Part shown: piece after piece, positions 1 through 11,261 of the stretch | How the letters are laid out: every line of letters begins with the position of its first letter | Position numbering within the stretch: position 1 is the first letter of the stretch | From: Ypsolopha sequella | Lineage: Eukaryota; Arthropoda; Insecta; Lepidoptera; Ypsolophidae | Direction: 5' to 3' | Length of the DNA: 64,000 bases | NCBI GenBank assembly: GCA_934047225.1 | Contig: OW203985.1 | Span: 7,333,501 to 7,397,500, forward strand | Notes under the pieces: generated by a model | What the model was told of the DNA's origin: nothing | Seen by the model: the letters and a program-made list of their open reading frames with translations, nothing else | The model's database searches: none | Program-made: the position numbers and the translations under genes

Positions 1-819
1 AAAAAAGTTGACCACTCGAGCGATTATTGGACGGAATCCATCCCCAAAAAACCGCATAGTATGCAAATTTTAAAACTGATCGCTCGAGGAGATAAAGGAA
101 AAAATAAGTAGGTATGATGGTTCTGCAAGTTTGCATAAAAAAATTGATATGTTTCTCAGAATTTTGCCCAAATTGGTCAATATTCATATTGAAGTTTGTC
201 CTAAAAACCATTAGAGACACTTGTATTCACCCTCTCGATCGTGACTAATTAACTAATGCATGGTCATCTGTTATCAATTACCCCCCTGGTGTGATCCTGC
301 ATCAAATCATACTGTTTCCAGGGCAAACGGCCAAGTTTGTTCAAAGTTATTTGAGAGACAGCGAGATAGAAGTGTAATTTCCGTTTTATAATGAATTCTT
401 GCATTAATACTTGACTTTCTTGGTGTAAACCCAGTCCTAAGACTACAGGCGGCGCGGCGATTTACATTTACAAGAGTGTTTTTATTTACTGTTCATAAAG
501 CAACGGGAGGGCCAGAAAATTTGCATTATTGTTTTTTGCTGTCGAGCGGTCGGGCGGACTACACATCCCGAGGATGCCTCGTTTAGAGGCGAAACACGTG
601 TCGATAAGTTTTCTTGCTTGTTATTTAAGATTGCTTCATTTTGTGCTCGTACTGCGTGCTTTGCTTGTGCATGTTTTATGCGGGAGGGCGGGCGGTGCTT
701 GAGTCTGCATTTTGAATAGCATGGTAAGAGTGTTTAGCGGAATATTGCAAATTATTAATATATCCACAAATTCAAAAATATTTTCTTGTCAAATTAAATA
801 ATAATTCAAGTAGTTAATA
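1..819. other. Intronic or upstream sequence, nothing assigned
   Basis: I see no gene. The stretch 540-720 is more GC-rich than its surroundings and holds GGATGCCTCG and GCGAAACACGTGTCG, which could be an old LTR or other repeat fragment, but I cannot assign it. Confidence 0.4.
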
Positions 820-1015
820 AAGTCGATTCGGTGTTATTCGGTGTTATTTTAAGCGTCCTGTCTTTGTATTGTCGATACAGAAAGAAAAAGACAGAAAACT
901 TAAATTAAGTTATACCTGTCAAATAAGTTAAAACGTGTTACTGACCCTGTGTAAATCAGCCTTAAGGTTAATGTTAATCCTGTCAAATAAGTTAAGTCTG
1001 TTACACCAAATCGAC
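820..1015 (+). repeat. Dispersed repeat related to 1972-2071
   Basis: The phrase TTAAGCGTCCTGTC, then AGAAAGAAAAAGA and TGTCAAATAAGTTAA, recurs in the same order at 1972-2071. The motif TGTCAAATAAGTTAA is seen twice inside this block (near 927 and 978). Confidence 0.6.
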
Positions 1016-1211
1016 ACTATTGATGATTTCGTATATTTATCCGCGATAAAATATACTAACTACTTATCTTGTATTGCCGAAATCAACAGCATTTTGTTGT
1101 CAGTGACGCTTTGACTTTGCCTAACAAAACGATAGCCTGCGAATTTATATAAAGAAAATTCCTGTCCGGCCGCCGCGCCGTCGCCGCGCCGATCTGGATA
1201 TAGATATCTAT

Positions 1212-1426
1212 TGTATTTTTTTTTGCACGAAGGAGAAAACTGCCAAGTCGTGATAGTGGGAAATGCGCTTTAAAACTCCTATGGTGCATGCATGAGCCAC
1301 TTCACATCCACATTGTTGCGAACTTTTGAATGTTGCAATGTGCAATGGCTAATCCACCAAAATAGTTAAAAACGCATTGCCCACAATCACGAACTAACAG
1401 TTTCCTCCTTCGTGCAAAAAAATATA
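1212..1426. repeat. Palindromic MITE-like element
   Basis: TGCACGAAGGAGAAAACTG near 1224 is matched in inverted form by CAGTTTCCTCCTTCGTGCA near 1398. Pairing continues inward through the GTCGTGATAGTGGG / CCCACAATCACGA stretches. About 50-bp arms enclose about 110 bp. Confidence 0.65.
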
Positions 1427-1499
1427 CTTTAGGTAAGTTTAGCATTATGGCGGACCTTGTAATTACAATTTTAGTAGTCACGGCTAAAAACAAACTTGT

Positions 1500-2071
1500 G
1501 CCGACTTGGTGTAACACGACTTAACATTATTTGACAGGACTAACCTTATTATAAGGCGCTACGAAAAAAAATCGACACTTTTAGAACGTGCATATCTATT
1601 TCCGTAAATAATGTATTATTTTGATAAAATAGTATATTATTTTTGGATTCTTTTTCTAGTGATCTGTTAGAACAGAAATGCGATTGGAGAAATTCGGCTC
1701 GATAGAATTATTTATTGAAATGAGGTCTTTTTCGACACCAATTCTCCTGGTTTGACAATTTGGAATGACATATGGACTGCAATTATATTTTATTAGATGG
1801 ATTGTAACAGTATCTAGGACATGATTAAACAAAATTTTGATAGCAACTTTAGTATATTTTATATGAATAAAAAACCGACTTTTTGCTACTTTTCCTCGAA
1901 TCCGTCCCACTCGCATTGGTGATTTTTTTGCATATGGAGTAAAAGGGACGCTAAAACTTTTACATATCATCTTAAGCGTCCTGTCCTTGTCTTTTCGATT
2001 CAGAAAGAAAAAGATAGAACGCTTAAATTAAGTGCTGTCAAATAAGTTAAATCATGTTGCACCGAATCGAC
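1500..2071. repeat. Inverted-repeat element holding a copy of repeat family F
   Basis: About 40-bp arms (GGTGTAACACGACTTAAC at 1508 and its counterpart GTTAAATCATGTTGCACC near 2045) enclose the sequence. Between them lies a family F copy at 1553-1978. Confidence 0.5.
1553..1978 (+). repeat. Dispersed repeat family F, copy 1
   Basis: The same about 430-bp sequence recurs at 14608-15036 (minus), 52592-53092 (plus, interrupted) and partly at 32289-32590 (minus). Shared landmarks are GACACCAATTCTCCTGGTTTGACA and CGTCCCACTCGCA. All copies are bounded by GGCG-rich ends (AAGGCG / CGCCTTA), suggesting a non-autonomous DNA element. Confidence 0.75.
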
Positions 2072-2202
2072 ATCTCTGATTAAAACATTAAATGTAAACA
2101 CGAGCAAAATACAACGTCCAAAAGTCCAATGATGCGACTTTACATACTCGTAAATCTTTACTTGTATCCTTTATTCATCTTTACAATAGTTGTCAGAAAA
2201 AT

Positions 2203-2336
2203 GGATTATTCACCTAACGTGGTGTTATAGTCATAAATTATATTATTTTCGTCGAGTTTTTGAGCGCTCTTGAGCTCGGGCTTCACACTAAAGCTCGACG
2301 AAATAATATTTCACTTTGCACTCGGTAAAATAATCC
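2203..2336. repeat. Hairpin repeat
   Basis: TATTATTTTCGTCGAGTTT at 2241 is followed by its inverse AAGCTCGACGAAATAATA ending at 2308. An outer GGATTATT / AATAATCC pair frames it. Confidence 0.55.
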
Positions 2337-2819
2337 ACTTGAATTTTAAGAAGAAAAAACAAACAGTAGGTACCATGACGTTATTTAACCGACCTTGCAT
2401 TGTACGATTACGGTTTCACAATTTGTCTGATCATGCGCATCCAGCTGAATCATCTACTGCCACTTCATCAGAGCGTGGTCGATGATGATATACATTGATA
2501 CTATAACGGTCCTTTTGTGTGTTTCCTAATTATTATACAGGAAAGGGATTAATTTTTCCCTTGAGCTAGTTCGGACCGAGCGCAAGCGGGGGCTAGGATA
2601 CCGTGAGGAAAAGATTACGTCACGCAAGATTTATAAAAAATTCTTTTAACTTATCTAATAATAAATTAAGTTAAAATGTCTTGTTGTTCGTATAGAGTTG
2701 CAGGTTTTAGGTATAGTTCCTTATGTGGCTATTGATTTACCCTAAAAAAGTTCTAACTTATAACGTATTTTAGACTCGTTGGAAAATGTCTACACATATG
2801 TATGAAACTTTTTACAACT
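2337..2819. other. No feature seen
   Basis: No coding, RNA or clear repeat signal could be supported here. Confidence 0.4.
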
Positions 2820-3412
2820 CTCTCCCAAAATATTACAAATTAGGAATTTACGGAAGGAGAACATTTTTGTTTCACATAGCAGGGATATAAAGTGCCGTTT
2901 CGCACAAGGGCCTTACTATTTCCAAATGGGTACTTTCTAAAGCCTACTCCTCGTTTATGGCCAAACCAAAAATAATGAAAAAATGTATTATGAATAATCA
3001 ACTCTTAGACAACATATGCAATATTTTTCTTTTTCATACCACAAAAACTTCTACATGAATTTTATTTTTTACTGAATTGTGTTTTTTGACCTCAAATTCC
3101 CTACTGCTCCTGAGTGGCTTGGCCGATTGAATTCTTTTATGCTTTGATAAATAGATAAATTTTATAGGTATAAACATAACATAAGATTATTCAATCGAGT
3201 AACCACGTCCAAGTGAAAAGTATAATTTTCTCCTATTTTAATAATAATAATAATAATATTTCGCCCTATCAAGGACGCAGCGAGCGTCGTAACAGCCACT
3301 ATGCATTGCGCGCTGATATGAACGTTATTTCAATGTCGTTTCCGTTGATATTTGTAGTGACAAATATCGAGCTGCTAATTTGGCGATGGTAATCGCTTTA
3401 AGCTAAATAATT
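2820..3412 (-). repeat. Dispersed repeat family A, long copy
   Basis: The core (GCGCGCTGATATGAACGTTATTTCAATGTCGTTTC, read here on +) and the flanking tail with AAATGGGTACTTTCTAAAGCCTACTCCTC recur together at 51277-51795 in the opposite orientation. Shorter copies are at 8695-9060, 14440-14600, 15336-15860 and 42440-42770. An (AAT)n run at 3238-3256 sits inside it. Confidence 0.75.
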
Positions 3413-3570
3413 ATAACATTGCGAGAGGTCCCGGGTTCGAACCCCGGCTCAGAGCTCCTCACATCCAGATTTACTTATCTTTCTGCGTTTCTATACTGCA
3501 ATGGTATAATGTTAATTTATATCTCCTTGCGATGGATAAATCACCAAGTGTTCAAACATAAAAATATATT
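3413..3570. repeat. tRNA-like B box plus fragment of an inverted-repeat element
   Basis: GGTTCGAACCCC at 3434 is a good pol III B box but no cloverleaf surrounds it, so it is SINE-like. The following CTCCTCACATCCAGATTTACTT recurs at 8350, and ATAAATCACCAAGTGTT resembles the ends of the inverted repeat at 44359-46137. Confidence 0.5.
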
Positions 3571-3789
3571 TATATCATAGTTTTGATATAATAGTAGTTG
3601 GACGGAAAGATAAAAATCAAACCTTTTTTGTTTTTTAATGTAACCTTAGACAACATAAGCTAGAATAATTTATTAAAGAAATAGTTGTTTCTTGCCTTTT
3701 TATATCGAAAGAAATAGTTTTAATAACAAATTATCTAAATTTGATTGGTATTTAAAATTTAAATGGATAGAGACTTTAACTATTCGCGT

Positions 3790-3925
3790 TTTTAGGGTTC
3801 CGTAGTCAGCAAAGAACCCAAATAGTTTCGCCATGTCCGTCTGTCTGTCTGTCCGCGGCTTAGCCCAGAGACTCTTAGTACTAGAAATCTGTAATTTGGC
3901 ATGGATATACATATTAATCACGCCG
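3790..3925 (+). repeat. Dispersed repeat family B (GGGTTCCGTA type)
   Basis: TTTTTAGGGTTCCGTA at 3790 is followed by CCGTCTGTCTGTCTGTCCG. The same layout recurs at 7972, 11870, 34125 and 59350 and inverted at 6990-7080. Confidence 0.65.
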
Positions 3926-4106
3926 ACAAAGTGGTAAAAAAAAACAAGAAAAATATTTTTTTTTGGTCTATCCCGGTGGTGTTGTTGGATAGGTCATTTA
4001 AAAATGTTGTGGGTATGTGAAAATCATTTTTCGATTCAGGAATCCGTTTGCTAAATATTAAGCTTTAAAATGCAAATTTTTGTTAGAGTCAAATGCCCCC
4101 CCCCCC

Positions 4107-4368
4107 CAGTGGCGTGCACAGAACTTTTTTCCGGAAAAGCAATCAGAAGGTCAAGTACGACAATAAAAAAAATATGAAAAAATTTAAATATCACTTTGAA
4201 AAAAAAAAGTTTGTATGACGCCAGGGTAGGCACTGCCTACCCTAGAGTGGACATTTTCATACAAATTTTTTTTTTTCAAAGTTATATTTAAATTTTTTCA
4301 TATTTTTTTTATTGTCGTACTTGACCTTCTGATTGCTTTTCCGGAAAAAAGTTCTGTGCACGCCACTG
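4107..4368. mobile_element. Palindromic hAT-like MITE in a poly-C tract
   Basis: The element starts CAGTGGCGTGCAC and ends GTGCACGCCACTG. Arms of about 120 bp (through CCGGAAAAGCAATCAGAAGG) make nearly the whole element a hairpin. It is flanked by runs of about 11 and 19 C, so an 8-bp target duplication of Cs, as expected of hAT elements, is possible but cannot be proved. Confidence 0.75.
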
Positions 4369-4493
4369 CCCCCCCCCCCCCCCCCCCGGCCAACTAAACG
4401 GTTATTTTTGGATATGTGAAAAAATTCACGGTAGTATAACGAAGTTAAAAGGAAAACTATCACAACTAAGTAAGCTTTACAAATTAACGAGTA

Positions 4494-4616
4494 CAGATCG
4501 CGCCAAACTTTTAGTCTCCTCTAAACACAGGGCGATTCGCATCGGCAGAAACAAAATGTATGGGCCGTTCTTCGGAAGAGCAACTTCCGAGCGGGCTAGA
4601 AGTTTGGCGCGATCTG
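4494..4616. mobile_element. Short TA-flanked MITE, copy 1
   Basis: CAGATCGCGCCAAACTTTTAG opens the element and its inverse CTAGAAGTTTGGCGCGATCTG closes it. TA lies on both sides. A diverged copy is at 60992-61113. Confidence 0.8.
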
Positions 4617-5092
4617 TATTAGGTCGACAAACTTACAAAATGTACTTGGAGAAGAAGTCTGCATATTGTGCAGGGCAACTACGGAACCCTACGCTGCGCG
4701 TGGCCTGACACGCACTTGGATGTTTTTTTTTTTCAAGTTTCCCTTGGATCTGTTTTAATGTAACCAATAAAGCATGCGCCTTAATTTTCTGAGCACGTGT
4801 ATAATTAATATGTAGAATATATTTATAAAATTATAGCATTTTTGAAATTAATTGGATATTACCGTGAAGCTAAATTTGCGGTTATAGAAAATTTAATTAT
4901 ATTGAAACCACACACATACATATTGGGCCTTTACATAAAATATGAAATTGCTGTTTTCTATAGAGGATTTGAAGGAAACTCGTGTAATTTCTTTTGTGTA
5001 TGAATGAGACAACATTAAGTTAACAGCAACATTAATTTAATTTTTGAAAAGTTCAGTTGTAAAAAATGATTAAGAATCTTATCATGGAAATA
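4617..5092. other. No feature seen
   Basis: AT-rich; nothing could be supported. Confidence 0.4.
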
Positions 5093-5279
5093 CAAGGTGA
5101 CTTTTTGATCATCGTCCAAATTCATACTGGTGGCTTGGTAAGTGATCAGCATCATGAATCGATAACAATTTTTGTGAAATTCCTATAATGCAATTTACAA
5201 AAATCGTTATTGGTTCATGATGCTGAACACTTACCAAGGCTCAAGTATGAATTTGGACGATGTTCACAAATTCACCTTG
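5093..5279. mobile_element. Mariner-like MITE (family C), copy 1
   Basis: CAAGGTGA at the left and TCACCTTG at the right are flanked by TA. Longer arms include ATCATCGTCCAAATTCATAC and its inverse. Other copies are at 17707-17968 and, interrupted, at 50067-50676. Confidence 0.85.
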
Positions 5280-5849
5280 TATATGGCATTTAGAACGAAC
5301 TGTTTTTGAAGATTTAGTTTTTATAATCAAACTGAGAATAAAAACAAAATTTAATACATAGATGTAAAACCTTAAAATCAACTTTCAAACAAAAAGCAAA
5401 CAATTGAAATAGCTTTTGAATTACAGGAATTATGAACTCATGAATCTGTAAGAAAATTTCGGCAATTTCATATGTAAAGACCTATCATTAAAGCCTGTCT
5501 GCCAGAAGGGTAGGCAGAGCAGATTTCCATCTGCTACTATCCCGATATACCTCTTTCACTTTTTCCACACTCATTAGTCTAGTCATATAAGCTCTTCTAC
5601 ATCCGCTGCTTTTTACTTTTGTCGCCAATTTGGTCAGCATAAGTTCTTTTGACTTTTGTCGCCAATTTGGTCAGCGCTACGTGCTTCCAGAGAAGCCCGA
5701 TCGAGCTTTATCTTTCACCTTCGCACCATTTTTTGAAGCTACTTTAAAACAAATAAAAAGAAATTTATTTTCAAATTGTACGTTATTTTTAGCTTAGAGC
5801 GATTCTTTGAGCTTTACGAGCAATTAACTTAATCTAAAGAATATCGATC
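5280..5849. other. No gene; possible repeat at 5490-5740
   Basis: The phrase TTTTGTCGCCAATTTGGTCAGC occurs twice (near 5618 and 5657), a short local duplication. Nothing else was assigned. Confidence 0.4.
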
Positions 5850-5853
5850 TTAA

Positions 5854-6153
5854 CACGTTGAAGAACAGAGACGCTGGACAGCGTCCTACAGCATACTAAT
5901 AGGTATACAAATTTGACCACGACGCCGTATGGCGTCATCGATTCCCTCTAGAATTGTGCCAGAACGTCTAGCAGCGTCGAGATTTCTCTACAAAGCAGTA
6001 CAAGTGTTGTTTATTGTGTCACAAAGTGAACATTCAAACGAGATCTACTGTCAATTCAATGGGCCTAAATGTCCGTTTCTCCTTTCGCCTTCCTCTCTAC
6101 TACCATGTGTCACAACACAACTTGTATGAAGGCAATCTCTGTCCTTCAACGTG
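5854..6153. mobile_element. piggyBac-like MITE with TTAA target duplication
   Basis: The element is bounded by TTAA at 5850-5853 and 6154-6157. Its ends are CACGTTGAAGAACAGAGAC and the near inverse CTCTGTCCTTCAACGTG. TTAA duplication is the signature of piggyBac transposases. The 300-bp interior has no coding content. Confidence 0.7.
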
Positions 6154-6280
6154 TTAAGGACCATTGGACACAACGGTCAGACATATATTGTCAGACAGTC
6201 TCCATCAGAACGCTCGCTTCGTGCGCTGCGGGCAGGCCGTTAGTAAATTTTCAAGGTTTTTTTGGGATTTCTGAAAAGTA

Positions 6281-7835
6281 TCTGTATATATAAAATTCAA
6301 AGTCCTGACTGACTGACTGACTGATATATCAACGCACAGCCTAAACCGCTGGTCCGAGAGACTTGAAATTTTGCACATAGATACCTTATTTAGTGTAGGC
6401 ATCGATTAACAAATGATTTTTTTTAATTCACCCCTGAAGGGGGTGAAACGGGGGTCCAAAGTTTGTATGGCGAAACAAGATTAGTTAGACTATTTTATTT
6501 GAGATTTCACAGGAGTACTCCTGTCCATAAATGGGTAAACATGTGTTTTAGGTTTTTTTCAGAATTCAACCCCTAAAAGGGGGAAATGGGGTGAAAAAGT
6601 CTGAAAATCAACATGGTTATCGTTTGTATGGTTTATCGGGTCGCTGATTACAAAAACAATAACGATTTTAAGATCCAACGTGGTGGACGTGAAAAAGCCT
6701 TTTCCAGAATTCAACCCCTAAAAGGGGGAAATAGGGTGACAAAGTCTGAAAACCAACATGGGCATCGTTGGTATGGTTAATCAGGTCGCTGATTACGAAA
6801 ACAAAAACGATTTCTAAATCCAACAAAGTGGACGTGAAATACCATCATCCCCTGTTGGGGTGCGATGGAGTTGAAATGTGTGTCATCAATATGGGTGTCG
6901 TTTTTATCGTTTTTTGGGACGTTAATTACGGAAATGGCATCGATTTTGAAATTTAATATAGTGGATATGAAAATTCTCGAAAGTATGTGTGCCGGAGCAA
7001 ATCAGCTGTAAAGGACGGACAGACAGACAGCCACACAAGTGATCCTATTAGGGTTCCATTTTTTCCTTTTGAGGTGTCTATCTATCTATATATCCACAAT
7101 CTATTTATATATCTGTCTATCTATCTATCTATCTATCTATATCCCAGCAAAATATCTTTGGAATGGAAGGTGGTATATCCCTAGAGGTTGGACCACGGGG
7201 TGCCAAAATTTTTTTTTTTTGTCGAAGCGTTGACGGCCTGTATCTCCCAAACGGTTGTAGTTGATGACCCATGTTGATGGGTGTCTAGGAAAAGGTCTCG
7301 ACGAGATCTACCTGCCGAAAGTATCAAAACTTTACAGGCCCGTATCTCTCAAACTCTAAGAAAAGGGCTCAGCGAGATCTAGATGACGGTAAAAAAAAAG
7401 TCGAAAAATAAAAATTGCCAACATTTTGATCGGCCATATCTCCCGAACGGCTAATCGTAGGAAGTTCGGGTTTCAACTATAGTGATCTGGGATCGGTTAA
7501 GCTGAGACTACATGACAAAAAAAAATTTGACTGGTTTTGACAGTTTTTTTTTTGACAGGTCCATAAAAGTATTACGATTTGCATGAAACTCGGTATCAAA
7601 CATTGACATTTTTTGACAACTGATAATAATTTTGACACTTTTTTGGAAAAACTTTGATCGATGAGTCCCCGTGTTTGGCACTCTGGCGAGGCCGAAAAAC
7701 GAGCATGCGAGTTTTTCGGCCGGGTACTACACCTTGATTCCCAGAGGGACAGAGAGCACTTATAATGTTTGTTTCTGAAAAAAATGTAATTTGTTTCCTT
7801 TAGGCCACGCGGGCGAAGCCGCGGGCAGAAGCTAG
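6281..7835 (+). mobile_element. Helitron-like non-autonomous element
   Basis: The element begins TC right after an A (6280) and ends CTAG right before a T (7836), the A^T insertion rule of Helitrons. A GC-rich hairpin (CGCGG/CCGCG, 7808-7823) lies about 9 nt before the CTAG. The 1.55-kb interior holds an (ACTG)n stretch near 6307, a duplicated block around GAATTCAACCCCTAAAAGGGGG (6561 and 6707), a (CTAT)n microsatellite and a family B fragment, but no Rep/helicase. Confidence 0.75.
7110..7142. repeat. (CTAT)n microsatellite
   Basis: Perfect TCTA/CTAT repeats inside the Helitron-like element. Confidence 0.9.
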
Positions 7836-7971
7836 TTGAGAAATAAATAAGAATGGCAGACCAATGTCTTTGGTTTTGTGTAAAAAAAGTTCAGGAGAAG
7901 TTTCCATTCTCTCAACACAACAATTTTGCTCTAAACAGATTTATTCGCAATATGAGAAGCTTGCTTTGCGA

Positions 7972-8130
7972 TTTTTAGGGTTCCGTACCTAAAAGGTACA
8001 AAAGGAACCTTTATGGTGAAACTCCGTTGTCCATCCGTCCGTCCGTCCGTCCGTCCGTATGTCACAGCCTCATAACTTTAGCACCGTTAAAAATAAAAAC
8101 ATGAAATTTGGCACAAAAATAAAATTAATT
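7972..8130 (+). repeat. Dispersed repeat family B, with (GTCC)n
   Basis: TTTTTAGGGTTCCGTACCT is followed by a (CCGT)n run at about 8034-8058 and CATAACTTTAGCACCG. The close relative at 59350 shares AAAAGGTACAAAAGGAAC. Confidence 0.7.
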
Positions 8131-8344
8131 TTCTCACATATCACGGTTTAAAAAAATATATGAAAAATTTGAAATTATTCAAAATATTTCCAAAACAAAA
8201 GTAAAAAAAATAAAAAATATTATCCTAAAAATACAATATGGGTATTAAATTGAAGATATTAAAAAGTTCATTGTAAAAATATATATTTACTGGCACTGGT
8301 TTCGAGAAATCTTTAAAAAAACACAAAAATAGAAACTTCAAAGG

Positions 8345-8412
8345 TTCACAACTCCTCACATTCAGATTTACTTTCTTTATGCGTTTCCATACCGCAATGA
8401 TATATTGTTATT
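8345..8412. repeat. Repeat fragment just upstream of exon 1
   Basis: CTCCTCACATTCAGATTTACTT and the following TTTCCATACCGCAATG match the block at 3450-3510. It ends about 75 bp before the exon acceptor. Confidence 0.6.
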
Positions 8413-8484
8413 TTAATTAAATCAATTATTGTTATCAAAGAATCAATTTTTTTACCGGTATATTAAATATGTATTTTGTTTCAG

Positions 8485-8604
8485 CGCGGAACTAGCAGCA
8501 AATCCCGGATTCGAGTCATCTCTCAGTATATCCTCCAAAGAAGTAACTGAAGCAGAAAAAAAATACAACCCTTTTGAACATCGGCAGTTGGAACATCCTA
8601 ACTC
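8485..8604 (+). CDS. Proton-coupled amino acid transporter (SLC36/pathetic-like), exon 1 of those visible
   Basis: This exon follows a TTTCAG acceptor and ends at a GTGAGT donor. Its first base completes a codon begun in an upstream exon that I cannot place. It encodes 39 full residues, rich in Ser, Glu and Lys, ending YNPFEHRQLEHPNS. This is the cytosolic N-terminal tail that precedes the first membrane helix in insect SLC36 transporters, where a 'YNPFE...HP' stretch is typical. The last two bases (TC) join the first base of the exon at 34590 to make Ser. The family couples proton entry to amino acid transport at the plasma membrane or lysosome and feeds TOR signalling in flies. The tail alone would not identify the family; the following exons do. 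Confidence 0.85.
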
Positions 8605-8694
8605 GTGAGTACTTTTTTACGAACGTTTTAAATAATTATGACATATGTAAAGTCATAGACTTTGGTCTGTACTATAAGTAAAGAAACAAACAAT

Positions 8695-9060
8695 TTGACA
8701 TCTTAAGGGGCAGGTAGCCACTAAATGACCTTGTGTCGACCTGTGTCGTACAAATATAGATAGAAACTATATTGAAATAACGTTCATATCAGCGTGCAAA
8801 GCATTACGACGTCGCTGGGTCTTCGGAGAGTGCAAAATAGGAGAAAATAATACTTTTGACATGGACGCGATGGACAGAAAAAAAAATTACGTACATAATT
8901 TTTCTAAGCAACATCTTCTTTGTATTTTAGTGCAAGAACCATACAAATACCATTAATGGTTTCAAAGAAATAACCAATTTTACTTAATTTTAGTCTAAAA
9001 ACCGTTTGACTTTGAACAATATTTAAAGGTTGTTCATAGGTACACAGGAGAATAAATTCC
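8695..9060 (+). repeat. Dispersed repeat family A, copy
   Basis: GAAATAACGTTCATATCAGCG lies in the core and the tail (CCATTAATGGTTTCAAAGAAATAACC) matches the inverted copy at 42440-42770. It starts about 90 bp after the exon donor. Confidence 0.7.
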
Positions 9061-10645
9061 TAAAATGAAGTTTTTCTTTATATTATTAGATATTGCAAAA
9101 CAGCTCGCATCAATAATGCAATAATTCTGCAATAATCATGTTTTATCCTCAAGTATCACTTAATTCGATAATTGTTCTTTATAGTTTAAATAACGACATA
9201 TATTTTTTCTAAAATTTTTAAACATACCCTTTGAGAGAAATTACTTTGTCAATAGATTAATTTTCGAATAACGCTGGGAAGAAGCGCCTTAAAGGCCCAA
9301 ATACATTTCAGCCAATGCGTTAGTGCACTAGCAAGTGTAAAAGAAACAATCTAGAGCTCGCAATTCTACGTGTTGTCAGAAATACGTCGGATATGTAGTT
9401 CGACATACACGCCTAACAAAAACAAAAGACCTATAAAACGTAGTTTTATAATTCTACGTAGACTTAATTCTACGTGGTGTCACGAGCGGGGTTCTTTAGG
9501 TGAGCGGGGCATAAAATGAAGAAAACGACAGTTGCTACTATCAGAGTAATATAATTTAATAGTAGGTCGTCAAAGAAATTGATTCGATGATTAAATAAAA
9601 ACACATTGAAAACATGCACGCAGTGCTCCAAGGCTCGCAGTGCTGACAGCTTCAAACGAGCCACAAGACAACACAAGTGATGATCTCGAGTACTTTTCGC
9701 ATATGAGATTATGTAAAGAATGACGGCAATCATACACTTATAATAAAATCCTTATGAAATAAGAAGATAAATTAACATAAAATAGCGTTATTATACCGGT
9801 AACCTTAATCCCAAAAATAGCGGTATGAGTGCCTAAAACCTAACTTTGCCAGGTACAAGAAACGAGCAACGGTATAAATACCGATACCGATAGTAAGGAC
9901 ACAATTCAAATTAAATCAAAGCAGAATTCGGCTCACGTCGAAAGCTTTCACTCCGAGGGTAAGAAAAGCCATTTGCTACTCGGTAAAAGTTTCATGTAAA
10001 GTAGATATTAATTCTGCATCAGAATCACTTTCGTAATGTTTTCCCCCCACTTTTTAAGTCTTTTATAATGACCTTGCCCCGCGGGGTGGCTTCAAGTGGC
10101 CAGTATCTTTTTTTTGGTTCTCAGACGAAAGACCGGCGGCGCTAAATTATTCTGCCAACTACAAGGCCGCAAAATAATTTTGAGTGTCAAGACTTAGGAC
10201 GTCAAAAACAACATAACCGAAATCAATTTTCAAAATCAACTTCGAGTAGTAACGGAACGTTTTAGGTACCTATTAGAAAAAGTTAAATTGTATTGTTTGC
10301 TTGTTAGTTATTATTTATGTAAAGCTAATGCTTATTTGACTGGAAGAATAGAAAAAATTAAATGACACCGTATGCGATCCGCCATTGATTCTTACCTCTG
10401 TGATTGAGTAAACAGGCGATATAAGAAGTATCCACTTGAACAATTTACGGCTATATCTCTGACACAACTCGTTTTTTTCCATGTAAACAGTAAGGGCTCT
10501 TAAAAGAAAACTAGGTCCTTGTAAATGATTTTTAGATAAACTGACACACGTGGCATCAAAACAGTAGTAAGTGCATTTATCTTATCTACTGATAAATGTT
10601 TTCTAAAGGAGAGTTATTATTGAGAACTGCAGTGAAATAAATCGC
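9061..10645. other. No feature seen
   Basis: Neither coding sequence nor a repeat shared within the window could be supported in this 1.6 kb. Confidence 0.4.
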
Positions 10646-10649
10646 CTGT

Positions 10650-11003
10650 CGAATATCGTATTCCATCCATCAGTCTAGTTCATCCACTGCAGCTGCACAT
10701 AAGCCTTTCCAGGACTTTGCCACTCCCGGCGGTCATCCTGGAAGGATTGCCCATACTCACATCCGCTGGGCAGTGGGGTTGGTGAGTGCGGTGCCTGTTC
10801 TGTTCTGTAGTCTGTTCCATATAATGGATGGCTATTAGGGATGGATATACCGCCATCCATCGGTCCCAGGCATGGTGGGCCTTTTGATTTTTTGCCTGTG
10901 AGCTGTCCTCACACTCTCCCCCGAATTACTTCGAGGGGGTCTCCAAGTAAGATGGTGGTACCTCCACAGTCGAGCCCGGCATCAGCTCTACCACCTGCTA
11001 TAT
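10650..11003 (-). mobile_element. RTE-like LINE 3' fragment (family H), copy 1
   Basis: Read on the minus strand this is a 350-bp unit found four times. It starts near GGTGGTAGAGCTGATGCC and ends with a short open frame (…WQSPGKAYV) and a GATG-type tail. 5'-truncated RTE-clade LINEs end this way in Lepidoptera. It could also be a SINE borrowing an RTE tail. Confidence 0.6.
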
Positions 11004-11124
11004 CGTATCGAATATCGTATTATGAAAAAATAAATACGAAAATCCTTTGATCCGCGGACCTCCTTACGTAGCGATCGCTCTACTGTATAGGTAGGTATAC
11101 ACGATACAGAAGTTATCAGCTTGT

Positions 11125-11261
11125 CTAGCATATCAAATCATATCGAGCTCGATAGCGCGTGATACACTGCTGTCTCTCACTCTGTGGATGTACCTCGAAA
11201 GAGATAGACATTGTATCGATTGTATCGAGTGGTTTAAGCTCGATATGGTCTGCTATGTTAG
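11125..11261. mobile_element. Short MITE, copy 1
   Basis: CTAGCATATCAAATCATATCGAGCT and the inverse-like AGCTCGATATGGTCTGCTATGTTAG bound 137 bp. The second copy is at 47743-47872. Confidence 0.75.

Noticed and set aside
3425..3460. A tRNA gene around GGTTCGAACCCC
   Set aside because: Only the T-arm-like B box exists; no A box or cloverleaf lies upstream.
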